A DNA stretch of 64,000 nucleotides from Doryteuthis pealeii. Lineage: Eukaryota; Mollusca; Cephalopoda; Myopsida; Loliginidae. Location: contig CM042157.1 of the NCBI GenBank assembly GCA_023376005.1, positions 84,234,836 to 84,298,835 on the forward strand. The letters run 5' to 3'. The stretch's first letter is position 1. Each line of letters begins with the position of its first letter. Positions 1 to 11,776 of the stretch are shown one piece after another. A program made the position numbers and the translations under genes. The notes under the pieces are model-generated. The model saw only the letters and a list, made by a program, of their open reading frames with translations. It had not been told where the DNA came from and made no database searches.

Positions 1-320
1 GTGCTACTTCTTGAAATTTCAACTGACAGATATCGAAAATTCTAGCAAAAAAATCCAAAGCTTTTTGCAACTGTGGACCCCATTATACTAGCTTTTTCTG
101 AGTTCGTACATAGTGTAATAATCAGGGTTTAGCAATGTGCGTTATGGTAATTTGTGGCCCCCAACTCACAAATCGGTAGCCTATTATTCGTGATCTCCTC
201 AGCGCCCACCAAAGCCATTCATCTCATTAAAAATAATTCAAGAATCAAAAGGAGACATTTTTAAATGCTAACAGTTATATTGAGAAAAGCTAACCCATGA
301 AGAGTTTTCGAGAATATTTT
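1..320. other. Unassigned AT-rich sequence
   Basis: I see no coding frame, RNA or repeat I recognise here. The 3' end (310-320) holds the left target duplication of the RetA copy that follows. Confidence 0.5.
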
Positions 321-1079
321 TTTGGTTTGGTTTGTTTTGTTTTGTTTTACGGCATATCAACCTCAGTGGGTCATTTAATGCCGATAAAGTTTTGAAATAA
401 ATCAATTCTTAATGGATAATGCAATTTTTTTATAAATGCATTTTTCTATTTAACCCATCGATGGGACCCTAACAGGTACTACCACTCCGGGTCAGAGTGG
501 ACCAGGGAGCAATGGTGATGAAGGGGTGCTCCACATTCCCCAAACCTCCAAAACTGGAACCTCACCATCAGATAGAGTTTAACGTCATTCCCAGGACATG
601 TAGACCCGCAGCCACCGCCTTCCAGCACCCATATGATAAAAGGGGTTGGGGCTTGCCATAAGGGCAATAGGGTTGGGAAAATCATATAGGTGCTAGGGCT
701 TGACATGTATGTAAAAGTGTTGTAGTTGTATGACCAATGTATATTTACCAATAATAAAACAAATATAAAGAAAAATGATTTTTATTAATATTATATATGA
801 ATATAGATAGATTTTTTAATTTTTTTGGGAAAATCATATAGGTGCTAGGGCTTGACGTGACCAGCCGATTGATCGGAGGGGGCCTCTCCGACCGCCTAAG
901 ATAGGGCCAAAGATAGGGCCAAAGTGGAGTATTGCATGTTATGAACTGCTCATCCACCTGGGCTCTATCCTTAAGCATCACGGGTCGCCACCCACGGCCA
1001 ACAGGTGGCCCCATTGGGGGAGTCTTACCCCTCTGCAGAGGTGCAGTTGGTGCATTCTAATGCCTCAGCCGACAGGGCG
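321..1079 (-). mobile_element. RetA retroposon, full-length copy with internal insertion
   Basis: Read on the minus strand, this begins with CCGCCCTGTCGGC and ends in an A-rich tail of AAAAC and CCAAA units. It is flanked by near-identical direct repeats, gagaatatttt at 310-320 and gagaataattt at 1080-1090, which fits target-primed reverse transcription. Without the 152-bp internal gain its length is about 607 bp, close to the clean copy at 26430-27021. No long open frame is conserved between copies, so it looks non-autonomous. The small open frames inside it are incidental. Confidence 0.8.
705..826. mobile_element. Short insertion in RetA flanked by a 30-bp perfect duplication
   Basis: The 30 bases at 675-704 are repeated exactly at 827-856. 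Between them are 122 AT-rich bases that other RetA copies lack. The flanking repeat is longer than a typical target duplication, so template switching or tandem duplication is as likely as transposition. Confidence 0.5.
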
Positions 1080-1090
1080 GAGAATAATTT

Positions 1091-1672
1091 TATCAGAATC
1101 AGAATTATTATTATTTGTTTATTATGCCTCCTTGGGCATCTTTTTTTTTTTTATATTCTCACATCAACGTTAGAAAGAAAAAAACATCTTTGCACAGAAC
1201 ACATATACTATTAATAAAATATCTATATACAAATAAATGCTGTTCAGTAATTCATCAAATTGTACAAAAACATTTTTTCTTAATGTTTTTTTTTTTCTTA
1301 CATTATTTCTTACCATATGGATAGAGTCAGATGATTGGATTTTTTCGACTTTGATGGGAAAATTTACTAAAAACATCAGTGAAAGGGGAAAAAGTAATGT
1401 TTAAAAAATGGCATAACAACTATCTTAATTGTACGGGATTTGAATGAACAAACAAAAATAATGTCGGAATGAAATAGAAAATAAAATGTGTCGTTTGTTT
1501 TTTTGTTCTCAATTCTTGTGTCTGTCAAATAAATCACTGAAAATATCTTACAAAAAGAATGAACATTTAAATCGCGATTGTGTTAACAAGAGAAATAACA
1601 AATTCTGCGATCACATTTTATTGAACTAAAAGACTAAAATGATATATGATATGATTATATATATATTATATA

Positions 1673-1715
<43 letters not shown>

Positions 1716-1827
1716 AGAATGGAAAATGAATCCGACAATATGAGGAAAAAATGAGTAAAGAAAGAATGTAGATGGATAAAAATGAATTTTATCGATATCA
1801 CTTTTAATCGATATCATTACACATTTT
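1091..1827. repeat. AT-rich non-genic stretch with (AT)n
   Basis: No gene is visible. An (AT)n microsatellite with small interruptions occupies about 1657-1708. Open frames here come from A/T runs. Confidence 0.6.
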
Positions 1828-2220
1828 TTTGGCAATAAATGTTTTATTTTTCTTGCACCCCGTTATGTTACAATACAAAAATATATTTTCTTTATTCATT
1901 TTAAATATTCATTTCAATGTGCATACATTTTTATTTTGTGAGAATGTTTAGTTTTAAAGTGGGGGATCGTTTTACAATTTAGGCATAAATTGGATCCTCC
2001 TTTTATGACCGTAATTTTGTTTTTTCGTCGACGATGATTAAAATCTGACGTTTTTATTTTAGAGTACCAAAGCCAAAAAAAAAGAAAAGAAATAACAACA
2101 ACAAAAGGTATACTTCAACTTTTTACTCGTAAATTCCTGCCATAAAATTAGGATTGGGCATTTTATGGTAGGAATTTACGAGTAAAAAGTTGAAGTGAAC
2201 TTTTTGTTGTTATTTTTTTT
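1828..2220 (+). repeat. FamL interspersed repeat with foldback
   Basis: Bases 1828-1950 match, in inverted orientation, the sequence at about 12655-12785; both share the string aataaatgttttatttttct. The right part is a foldback: an arm at about 2091-2148 (core actcgtaaattcctgcc) pairs with 2160-2217 around an 11-base loop. The second copy keeps only one arm (ggtaggaatttacgag, 12815-12830). The class is unknown; it could be a MITE. Confidence 0.6.
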
Positions 2221-3138
2221 TTAATGAATTTTATAATGCATCAGTTATCTTATTTAAAAACTTTAATTTAGTAGTTTTGCTATGAAAAATTAATTATATA
2301 AAATAAATATCTACTTAATGCAAACCTTATTTTAGGCGCAAAAACACTTATAGGAAATATTGTTTCGGTTATCGAACATAATTTTGGAGCAAATTATGTT
2401 CGAGAACCGAGGTTCCACAGTATTTTCAAAAGAAATAAACGGAACATTTTTAAAAATTTGTGAATGTAACCATTACTCTGCAAATGAAAATAGTAAGTAA
2501 ACAACCATTGCAATTGATGCACAGTTACAGGGGGGTGAGGATAGGGATAGGAGCGAAAAGGGATCACTGGAGGCTCCTAGCAGTTCATTAGACAATTTTT
2601 TTTTTTTTTTTAAACCGAATACAACTTAACTATAATTCAATTGAAGCAAAAGAATTGAAACTTTTGCATAAGTTCTTTGAGCGATATTTTAAGGATTTAC
2701 TTTTGCTTATATTGGAAACTTTAAAAATAAACTTTGCAAACATGACTGTGGCAGAAAAAAAAATATTGAAAAGAAAATAGATTAAAAAAAAAAAGTTTTA
2801 AGTAAGGTCGTTTGGCGATGAACGTTTATTCCTTGTAAAAAAAGGAAAAGGCGGGAAAATGATTTTCTAAGACTAAATTTTACCCTCAGCAGATTTTCTT
2901 TCAATTGCACGTTTCGAATAAAAGAGGGCTTTTTTTCTTTTTTTTTTAAAAGCTTGTACTTTTTTATTTTTCAGAAAAAAACAAAACAAGGTTTATAGTA
3001 GTAAGTCTGCACCCATTAACCCGTGAAGGTGTAAATTAATATCTAATTGAATTACGTCACAATATTTTGGAGGAATTTTAGAGCAACAAAAGAGACACAA
3101 GTAAAACAAAGAATGCAGATCAACTTAAAATGGAAAGG
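2221..3138. other. Unassigned AT-rich sequence
   Basis: No gene, RNA or repeat family is recognised. It contains poly-A and poly-T runs only. Confidence 0.45.
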
Positions 3139-3141
3139 ATG

Positions 3142-3221
<80 letters not shown>

Positions 3222-3289
3222 GTCAAAGGAGAAATCGCTAAAGAGAAAGAGACAAAGAAACCAAGAATAGGAAGAAACATGCAAAATTG

Positions 3290-3385
<96 letters not shown>

Positions 3386-3460
3386 AGAGAGTCAAAGGAG
3401 AAAGCGTTAAAGAGAAAGAGACAAAGAAACGAAGAAGAAATAAGAATAGGAAGAAAATGG

Positions 3461-3543
<83 letters not shown>
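3139..3543. repeat. Compound (AG)n microsatellite
   Basis: There are three long (AG)n blocks (about 3145-3218, 3300-3395 and 3468-3543). They are separated by two related spacers containing gtcaaaggagaaa and agagacaaagaaac, so the spacer and array were duplicated together. The 189-codon minus-strand open frame over it encodes Ser-Leu repeats and is an artefact. Confidence 0.9.
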
Positions 3544-3545
<2 letters not shown>

Positions 3546-3872
3546 AACTAATGTGTGCAACTTTATAGACATACACATACGACTGCAAGTGTTAGTATTG
3601 GTATGGATGGTGGTAGAGAGGATCTTTAGTCGAGTTCCCACTCCCCAAAGACCATCGTTAGCATTAATATATCCGTGATATACTAGCATCGAACATTTTC
3701 TTTTTTTTTGTTGGCTTCCAAATATTTTTTATGAATACGGGTTTTGGCTTTATAATCTACATTTTTTCTTCTATGAGGAACTGGATAAATGGAGGCACCA
3801 TTAAATAAGAATTTTAAAAGAATATGGTTATGTTATTTAAAATCATGCTATATCCATAAGTGTCAATAATAA

Positions 3873-4470
3873 TCTTATTATAATGGAGATTGTGAGTTTT
3901 TCTATCTGTAACCGAAACTATATTACTACTCAAATCACAATTCCCTTAGTTATTTACATCACATTCTCCATGATTATCATTTTATCTTAAACCTCAATTA
4001 TTAATAAAATTGTTTCACATTATTAACCTCATCTACATACTGATAACATTCAATTGTATTTATATACAAGAAAATAGTGGTTTACAATGTGAACGGGAAG
4101 GCTAATTTGCATATTGATATTAAAATTTGATTTTAATAAATATGTGTTTAGTATTATTGATTTCTAATTGTTTGGATTTATCTTAATGAATATGAGCAAA
4201 AATCTCTTCAATAAATCTTAAAAGAAATCAATTAACAAGAAGAAATAACTGTAATTTTATTCTTTACTTCCCATTTTAACTAAATAGTTAAATTAGAAAA
4301 AAATAGCAATGAAAGACGGAAGTGATGGACGAGTAAGTTCCAGTTGTTCTATGTTTCAAATCTTTTTATCTGCATTATTATTTAGTTTCATTAGCCTTTC
4401 TAATTTGATATAATATTTTATTACATTAAAACTTAAATACTTGCACCCGGAGGGTGCATATATTTGCTAG
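3873..4470 (+). mobile_element. Non-autonomous Helitron-like element (Hel), copy 1
   Basis: It starts TCTTATTATAATGG after an A and ends TTTGCTAG before a T, so it sits in an A^T target with no duplication. A perfect hairpin, gcacccggagggtgc (4443-4457), lies nine bases before the terminal CTAG. A TC start, a CTRR end and a subterminal hairpin define Helitrons. No Rep/helicase frame is present. Three copies share both ends (3873, 14291 and 10921 minus) and two more share the 3' end. Confidence 0.82.
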
Positions 4471-4550
4471 TATCATTAACATATCAAGAATATAAAAGGT
4501 GCTTCCCAAAGTGCAAATAACAGAAATATCTAGATGCTACATTTTGAGGT

Positions 4551-4934
4551 AGGTTGGATTTTACAGCATGTCAACCCTTGTTGGGTTATTTTATGCCAAA
4601 GACATTTTATTTTTATTCATTTTTGATGGCTGCTCAATCTTTTTTTTAAAACTAATTTTTCTATCTAACCCATAGATGGGAACCTAACATGTACTACCAC
4701 TCCGGGTCAGAGTGGACCTGGGAGTAAAGGTGATAAAAGGGTACACCACCGTCAGATAGAGTTTAATGTTATATCCAGGACATTGAGACCCTCAGCCACC
4801 GCCTTCTAGCACATGTATATGATAAAAAGGGTTGGGGTTTGCCATAAGGGCAATAGGGTTGGGATAATCATATAGGTGCTAGGGCTTGATGTGACCAGCT
4901 GATTGATCAGAAGGGGCCTCTCTGACTGCTTGTG
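4551..4934 (-). mobile_element. RetA, 5'-truncated copy
   Basis: The minus strand carries the RetA body and A-rich tail, with the hallmark acggcatgtcaaccc-like segment near the left end. Flanks acattttgagg (about 4540) and tcattttaggg (about 4926) look like an imperfect target duplication. Confidence 0.7.
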
Positions 4935-5296
4935 ATCATTTTAGGGAATGGCAAAAAAACAACAACAAAAAATCAAACAAAAAAAAAAACAACAAATAGA
5001 GAAATGGAAAAAAATAAATTTGACTGCTGTTCTTAAATGTATACAATGGATGGGGTCAGGGGTCAGAGGTCAGACTGGCGACTGGTGTATGTAAAGAAAG
5101 AAGAAAAGAAATAAATGTACAATGCAATGAATAATTGAAGTGATGTCTATGAAAAAGTTGCAATACTTGAAATACTAATGAACCAATATCAACTTTCATG
5201 TCTTTGTCTCTAAAAGTAATCTTTTATATAAATGGATTCATTTTCCTTCTCTTAGATTGGTTATACCAAGTCTAAAGAACCTAGTCTGTCCTACTA

Positions 5297-5814
5297 CCAT
5301 GTTTCTCCGAAAATAAAACAGAGTTTTGATTGATTGATTTGTTTTGTTTTACGGCATATCAACCAGTGGGTTATTTAATGCCGACAAAGTTTTGAAATAA
5401 ATTCATTCTTAATGGATACTCAATTTTTATAAACTGATGTTTTTCTATTTAACTCATAGATGGGACCCTAACAGGTACTACAACTCCGGATCAGAGTGGA
5501 CCAGGAAGCAATGGTGATGAAGGGGGGGGGGGCACATTCCCCAAACCTCTAAAACTGGAACCTCACCATCAGATAAATTTTAATAAGACAGAGTTTATAT
5601 TAATTTTCATTCCGAAATATAACACTAGGTCTTATTTTCGGGGATGTAGAGTGTTTGCATCGCATGAGGTGATTGTGAAGAATGCTTATTTCTTTTATCT
5701 GTCTGCCGCTCTAAACTAGGGTTTATTCTAAGAGGAGGGCTTATATTAAAATTATCCTGAATAATCAACCTAGGTCTTATATTGTAGCTAGGTCTTATTT
5801 TCGGGGAAACACAG
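5297..5814. mobile_element. TIR DNA transposon (MITE) interrupted by RetA
   Basis: The ends are inverted repeats: tttctccgaaaataaaac near the left end and gtcttattttcggggaaac near the right, next to TA dinucleotides at 5295-5296 and 5815-5816. A further inward-facing terminus-like segment (tcttattttcggggatg) lies at about 5629-5645. The body between is short and non-coding. A TA duplication suggests a Tc1/mariner-type mover, which is inference. Confidence 0.6.
5327..5581 (-). mobile_element. RetA, 5'-truncated, inside the TIR transposon
   Basis: About 255 bp of the RetA 3' part. The flanks are aataaaacagagttt (5312-5326) and aataagacagagttt (5582-5596), a 15-bp target duplication with one mismatch. 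This dates the insertion after the surrounding DNA transposon. Confidence 0.8.
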
Positions 5815-5824
5815 TATTTACCCA

Positions 5825-5958
5825 TAGCCTGGGAGAGGGTTGGAGAACAGATGAATTCATGCCTTTTCTAAGTGAAACACAGACAATCTCGTCCAGGATT
5901 TGAACTCGGGTCGCCGATTCCATTCCCAACGATGATAACCGTTACACTAAGGGGGCTT
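5825..5958 (-). mobile_element. SINE1 fragment
   Basis: On the minus strand a tRNA-like head (tagtgtaacggttatca, then gagttcaaatcctgg-like box B) is followed by the SINE1 body. It ends inside a GGGAGAGGGTTGG stretch. The 3' half is missing. Confidence 0.65.
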
Positions 5959-6285
5959 CCCTTAATATTGATTGTTAACAAGAATGTTTTTCGGAATCTT
6001 GTTTACTTGAAACATAACATTTCTGTGTAAGTTTAATCGATCAGGTTCCTATGTCAATAGATCGGAAAAGACAACCGGACAGGTATGAAGCAACTCATAT
6101 CTCCTAATTATTTATCAATCAATTCTGAAAAAAAGCTGAAAGTAACCCCGAAGAACATACCTGTTCATAAATAAAATAGATTAATGAACATATCTTTTAT
6201 TATTGCACGCATGACAGAGAGGAGGGGGGGGAGATTAAGAAAGAGTTTTTTTAAAAGTTAATGTGCAAATGTAAGTATGAAAAAT

Positions 6286-6475
6286 TGGTGGAGTGGCCTA
6301 GTATCGGTATCAGCCGAACAGCGAGGGAGTCTATCCCCTTTTCACTAGCGCTAGACCAGAGAGATTGTTTTCGCGGAGGTGGTTCATCACACAGATCAGA
6401 TTACCTAATCTGTGCTACTCATGCGCTTAGTTAATGGGGGTCGGTTGCCTAACTCCAAAAAGTGGGGTGCGTATG
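6286..6475 (-). mobile_element. SINE2 copy, diverged
   Basis: It contains the SINE2 body (gagggagtctatcccctttt, cactagcgctagacca) on the minus strand. The tRNA-derived head at the right is eroded. Confidence 0.7.
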
Positions 6476-6479
6476 CCCC

Positions 6480-7629
6480 CCCCCCCACTAAAAGCGGTCT
6501 CTTATTTTCGCTTAATAATTGAAAGAATGACAAAAGCAAAATGAGTAGAGGTTGGTAAACAAAAAGATGGAATAAGAGAGTGTGCCCACCCCCGCACCCT
6601 CTGGCGGTAAAATCATAACGCAGGACTTAATGGTGGGGGCGGTAGACCAAGTAAGTGGGTTTCGGGTGTTCATGGGTTCGGGGTGGAGGGTGGGGTAAAT
6701 TTATGAATATCTGACAACCGAGGTGCCTACTGCAGGCTAGCCATTAAACAAAAGCCCCCCCCTCCAAAATATGACCATTGCCGTGTGGAGACGTTTTGTC
6801 TGGAGCGCTGGTCAGCAGCTTATCAAACGACTTACAAAGAAGAGAGAGAAGATGGAGGGTTTAATGGCGGCGATAGCGGCGGGCGCAGTTCAGCCGCCAT
6901 AGCTCACCGAACTCCTAAGTCCAATTAAATGCGCCCTTTGACATGAAAAACTCTGACCACACATCCGTCCACTTCCCCCTATATACACACTACCCCCACC
7001 CCAATCTCAGAGCCCCCCTTTCCCTGCCCCCAACACATAACCGTTTCTCTACTTTTACTCTTCCTTCACTCTTCTTCTGTTTTCGGATGTTGCTTTGTGC
7101 CTTGTCGTCGCTGATTCTCTCCCTCAAATGTTAGCCTATTGATTCACAGTTCAAAATCGAAAAGGGGGCCCGGGGCAGGAGGGGGTGGGGTGGTGAGGTT
7201 AGCACATTTCTCCAACACACTTTTTTTTTCACCTTCCTTTTTTTTTGTTTTGTTTTGTTTTTATGTTCTTTCTGTTGTATCCATTTTTTCAGCCATTTTT
7301 TTTTTCTCTCAGTATTTTTCCCGCCTTTTTTTAATGTTCATGTTTTTATTACAATCATAACTTTATCAATTTTATTTCTTTTTCTCTCTCTCTCCACCAT
7401 AACACTTACGTCTTTGCTTTTCGTTCTCCCTCTCCCATTCTTCCTTTCTTCTTCTTCATCATCATCCATCCTATCTTTCTTTTTCTTTTAAACACAGCCC
7501 ATAATTAATATTCAGATCATGTTCTCGGAATAGAACGGTCGAGCCGAGTTAGGCGAACTTAGAAAGGGCGAGAGAAATGCTGAAAATCACAATGTTCAAT
7601 CTTTTGGAGTCAAGAATAGGATGTGTTCA

Positions 7630-7675
<46 letters not shown>

Positions 7676-8260
7676 AGTTGAAGGATGGGGGCACGTGCGG
7701 TCCGGTCTGATGGCTGGTTTGGGTTAGGTAGGTTGCTGGAACACTTTTCATTAAGGTCGCTGACAAAAACAGACCCTGAGCCCGTTCGCTCATTCGTACA
7801 TATTGAGCGTGTGCGCGCGTGTGTGTAAGTGTGTGTGTAAGTGTGTGTGTAAGTGTGTGTGTGTGTGAGATGCTGGGGGTAGGAAGAGAGAGAGCGGCTA
7901 ACCCCATCTTGATTGTCGGTCGAGCAACCAGCACAAGCGAAACCCTTGGAATTTGTGAATATGCATTGTGATTGCATTCAGGGTGGTCAACAATTATGAA
8001 AAAGAAGAAGGAGGGGAGGAGGAAGAAGGAGGGGAGGAGGAAGAAGGAGGGGAGGAGGAAGAAGAAGAGAGGGAGGAGGAGGAGGATGCTCACTGAGACA
8101 AACCGAAACTTCCTTTAGATGCTGTGGGGAAAGGGGGCCAAAATCTTTGACGTATACCCGCTCATAAACATGCCCCCCCTCTTTCTCCGGCCCCCTCATT
8201 TCACTGTCATTCCTTTACTCTAACATTCAAATATGATTTTCGTTGTTATTACACAAAATC
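6480..8260. other. GC-richer low-copy stretch with microsatellites; possible promoter-like region
   Basis: This is less AT-rich than its surroundings and holds G/C runs, a short ATG frame in gatggagggtttaatggcgg (6851-6870) and a tatataca motif near 6980. It also holds (AG)n at 7631-7672, (TG)n at about 7806-7868 and a GGAGGAAGAA repeat at 7997-8090. The open frames at 6943-7491 and 7596-8199 are mostly Phe/Ser/Leu or repeat peptides. It could be an upstream regulatory region of a gene outside the window, but nothing here proves transcription. Confidence 0.25.
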
Positions 8261-8456
8261 CTGGGTCTCGAGATATCGTACTTAATATGTTTATAATCTT
8301 TTTTGATTCTATGTATTCCAGTTCGTTTAGAGATACTTGCCTCAGTTTAAATATAGCATAGAAAATACTAGTAAAAAAATTAAACAAGACTTAAAAATGA
8401 CAAGTAATTTAAAAGCATAGGCTTAAATGCCATAATTTTTACCACGGGGTGTAGGT

Positions 8457-8914
8457 TGCTGGTCGGTTTGATTTCACGGCACGTCAACCCTTGTTGGGTT
8501 ATTTTATGCCAAAGACGTTTTGTTTTATTCATTCTAGATGGTAATCAATTTTTTTAAACTCATTTTTCTAAAACACATTTTTTGAACTCACTTTTTCTAT
8601 TTAACCCATAGATGGGACCCAAGCAGGTACTACCACCCCGGATTTTTTAAAAAAATCAATTTTTTTAAAAGCATATTTTTTATGAAAACATTTTTCTATT
8701 TAACATTAACAATACCATTCCGAGATAGAGTAGACGTGAGAATATTGGTGATGAAGAGGTACTCCCCATTCCCCAGAACTCCAGAATTGGAACCTCACCA
8801 TCATAGAGTTTAACGTCATACCCAGGACATTAAGACCCTCAGCTACCGCCTTCTAGCACATATATAAAAAGAGCAACAGGGTTGGGACTATCATATAGAT
8901 GCTAGAGCTTGACT
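8457..8914 (-). mobile_element. RetA, 5'-truncated copy
   Basis: The minus strand carries a RetA 3' part with an internal duplicated T-rich block near 8560-8700. Flanks acggggtgtaggt (8444-8456) and acggggtttaggt (8915-8927) are a 13-bp target duplication with one mismatch. Confidence 0.8.
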
Positions 8915-9185
8915 ACGGGGTTTAGGTATCTATTTTCCTGACCTCAGTCAGACCGGATTAAGACAGGGGAGCCACGCACAAGCCGAAGCTCATGCGATGG
9001 CCAGTGCAAAAAAAAAAATTACTTGGTCGCGTCAACATTCCATCGTGCAATAAACACGGTCCTGTCTCTTTTAGGCGAGGGGACAGGTGCTGCCTGGAAT
9101 CAACCCCCTGGGACCACGCGATTTATTTTATCTCAGTCACCGGTTAAGAAACCGAAGCCCCTAAACCGAATATATTGGATTACTT

Positions 9186-9320
9186 GTATAAAAGGCACAT
9201 CAACCCCTTGTGGGTTATTTAATGGCAAAATGTATTCATTTGTAAATATTTGACTATAATCATCACTATTAATATTTCATTGCAACCATTTATTTGTCTA
9301 ATACTCATTTTTCTTTCTAA
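9186..9320 (-). mobile_element. RetA relic, tail part
   Basis: Only the segment around cacatcaaccccttgtgggt matches RetA. The next 220 bases (to about 9540) contain no feature I recognise. Confidence 0.4.
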
Positions 9321-9540
9321 TATAAATAAATTAGACACAGACAGCGCCGTTGCAAGATGATTTAGCGCCCTAGGCAAGCCTTTAGCTTACGCCCCCCTTT
9401 AAAGGTTTTGATGAGCTAATATAGGTACAGTAACCCATTACTACATTGTTTCTAACTCTCGAAACACTATTGATAACATAATTTTCATTATCTGAGTTTA
9501 TTACTTCACCCATGCAAATCTATATATTGATACTAGTGTT

Positions 9541-10012
9541 CCTTAAAAGTACGGCTATTATCATCATGCAACACCCTCTGGTTAAAAATGAGACCGCCCA
9601 AATTGTCCAAGATGTAATGCATAAACGTAAATCCTGATTTTCTGGTGTTGCTTATCCGCCGAATTCTTATTTCTCAAGAGTGTCGTCACCTCAGCTAAAT
9701 AATGGACCATTCCATTTTTATTATAAAGAAAGAATAGGGAGAAAAAGGACATGATACACAGAAAATATAAGAGAGATGGGGAAAGATAAAGAAAGGGGGG
9801 TGAACATGTGGAAGCGATAGCGCTAATCTGTTTCAATCGAATATGATGAAAAGAATGAAAAGAAATAGAAAAAAACTGTGAGAAAGAGTTAAATCAAAAT
9901 TATTACATTTTTATATATTGAACTATTTGGCAATAGCACCCCTAGTAAATATATCAAACGTTGTAATAATTAGATTATTATACTGTGGTATATCCACAGG
10001 TCTTGCTCATAT
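9541..10012 (-). repeat. FamG interspersed repeat
   Basis: On the minus strand it begins acctgtggatataccac and ends near gtacttttaaggaac. It also contains ttagctgaggtgacgacac and a T/C-rich middle. Related copies are at 18575 (minus), 22005, 51022-51925 and 58598-59185. The class is unknown and no coding capacity is visible. Confidence 0.65.
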
Positions 10013-10920
10013 ATATAACTTTTTCTAAGTTTATGTTATGAATTGTTACATTTTAGATTCACCTTTGAACAAATCACAAGAAATATATTGAACACATAAG
10101 TTTGATTCTTGGAAGGAAAGTTAAAGATTGTGTTAAGAATAAAAATGGGTGGAATTTTTTACCAATTTTATCCATGGAACTTATTAAAATGTTATTCACA
10201 TGTTCGTCTAGTCAGGTCTTTTCCAAAGATGTAAAATTAGTCTTTTACTTATTCTTAAAAACGACAAGGAATATGCCCGATTCTTTTTTCTGATTTTCCT
10301 TCCTAGTCAATATGCAAATCACATAGGAAAATGTTGCATAAGGTCAAAATTAAACAAAAAAAAAAAAAAAATGAAAGAAAAGAAAGAAAGAAAGAAAGAA
10401 AAAAAGAAAAAAAAAATTCACCAGGTTCCATTAACCAGAATTCGAATCTAGTTCAATTTCAAGTTTTTGATTTCTGATTTTCAAGACGAACAGTCTGTCT
10501 GTCTATCCGTTAGACAATCTTCTGTTCTTTTGCTCTACGTATTTACTCAATGTGATATCTATTATGTGATATCTATTATGTGATATCCCAAGATTTTAGG
10601 AATAACAAAATAGTTAAATATATTTTTAAAATACAACACTATTCGTTTTTTTACTTTCCCATGAAATCCATAGGAATATATATATATGTATATATTTATT
10701 TTGTCGTTGTTTTATTATTTTCGTATGTTTTGCCGGACATACAAGGCAACTTTAATAATCTATAAATAATCTTTATAGATCACTGCCGCCCCTCACCGGC
10801 AATGTCTAGTGTACCTTTTCCAGCACTATCCCATTAGTTTGGACTAGAAGCGGCTACCCGGCGTCGCCTGGGTAGAGGGGGATTTTTTAAAGTTAGAAAT
10901 ACTTATTCTTATTATTTAGA
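10013..10920. other. Unassigned AT-rich sequence
   Basis: No gene is recognised. There is an A-rich low-complexity run at 10350-10417 and a small GC-rich patch (cggctacccggcgtcgcctg, 10850-10869) that may be the edge of an unidentified repeat. Confidence 0.4.
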
Positions 10921-11563
10921 CTAGCAAATATATGCACCCTCCGGGTGCAAGTATTTTAGTTAAATTTTATAATAAAATATCATATTAAATTAGAAAGGCT
11001 AATGAAACTGAATAAGAATGTAGATAAAAAAAATTTGAACAGAGGGGGTATGATTGAAAATCAGAACAACTTCGAAACTAACTCTTCCATCATTTTCCGT
11101 TACTCCCGTCTTTCATTGGTAAATTTTCCTAATTAAACTGTTTAGTTAAAATAGGAAGTAAAGAATAATATTACAGTTATTTCTTCTTGTTAAGGGATTT
11201 CTTTTAAGATTTATTGAAGAGATTTTTGCTCATATTGAATAAGATAAAACCAAACAATTAGAAATCAATAATACTAAGCATATATTTATCAAAATCATTT
11301 TTTAAAGATCAATATGCAAATTAGCCTTCCCGTTCATACTGTAAACCTCTATTTTGTTGTATATATAAATACAATTGCATATTATTAGTATGTAGATATG
11401 GTCAACAGTGTAAGTAATGTAAAACAATTTTATTAATAATTGAGGTTTAAATAAAAATAAAATCATGGAGAATATGATGTAAATAACTAAAGGAATCGTG
11501 ACTTGTATAGTAATATAGTTTCGGTTACAGACAGACAAACCCACAATCTCCATTATAATAAGA
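10921..11563 (-). mobile_element. Non-autonomous Helitron-like element (Hel), copy 2
   Basis: Inverted copy of the family at 3873. On the minus strand it starts TCTTATTATAATGG after an A and ends with hairpin gcacccggagggtgc, nine bases, then CTAG before a T. Length 643 bp. The 83-codon open frame inside is incidental. Confidence 0.82.
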
Positions 11564-11762
11564 TTAAAATCCTATATTAAAGTTTAATTATAATAAATTC
11601 GTACAATGGATATTAAAAATCATATATTAAAATTACTTTGAATGTTGATAGGATTGTCAAATTATAACTGTTTTCCTTAACGGTTTTTATCGTAATTATA
11701 TTTCACATTTCAAAATACATATAAATTATATCGGAAATTCAACAGAGAATTATCTTCCCCTG

Positions 11763-11776
11763 CCGCTAGGGGGCAA
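11763..11776 (+). promoter_or_regulatory. CTCF-like motif
   Basis: The 14 bases ccgctagggggcaa match 12 of 14 positions of the bilaterian CTCF core (CCASYAGRKGGCRS), including the AGGGGGC centre. It lies 200 bp beyond a Helitron end in non-repetitive DNA. One motif match is weak evidence. Confidence 0.25.

Noticed and set aside
3120..3689. 189-codon minus-strand open frame
   Set aside because: Mostly alternating Ser-Leu from (AG)n; no conserved domain.
9023..9253. 76-codon plus-strand frame
   Set aside because: Runs into a RetA relic; no motif and no splice context.
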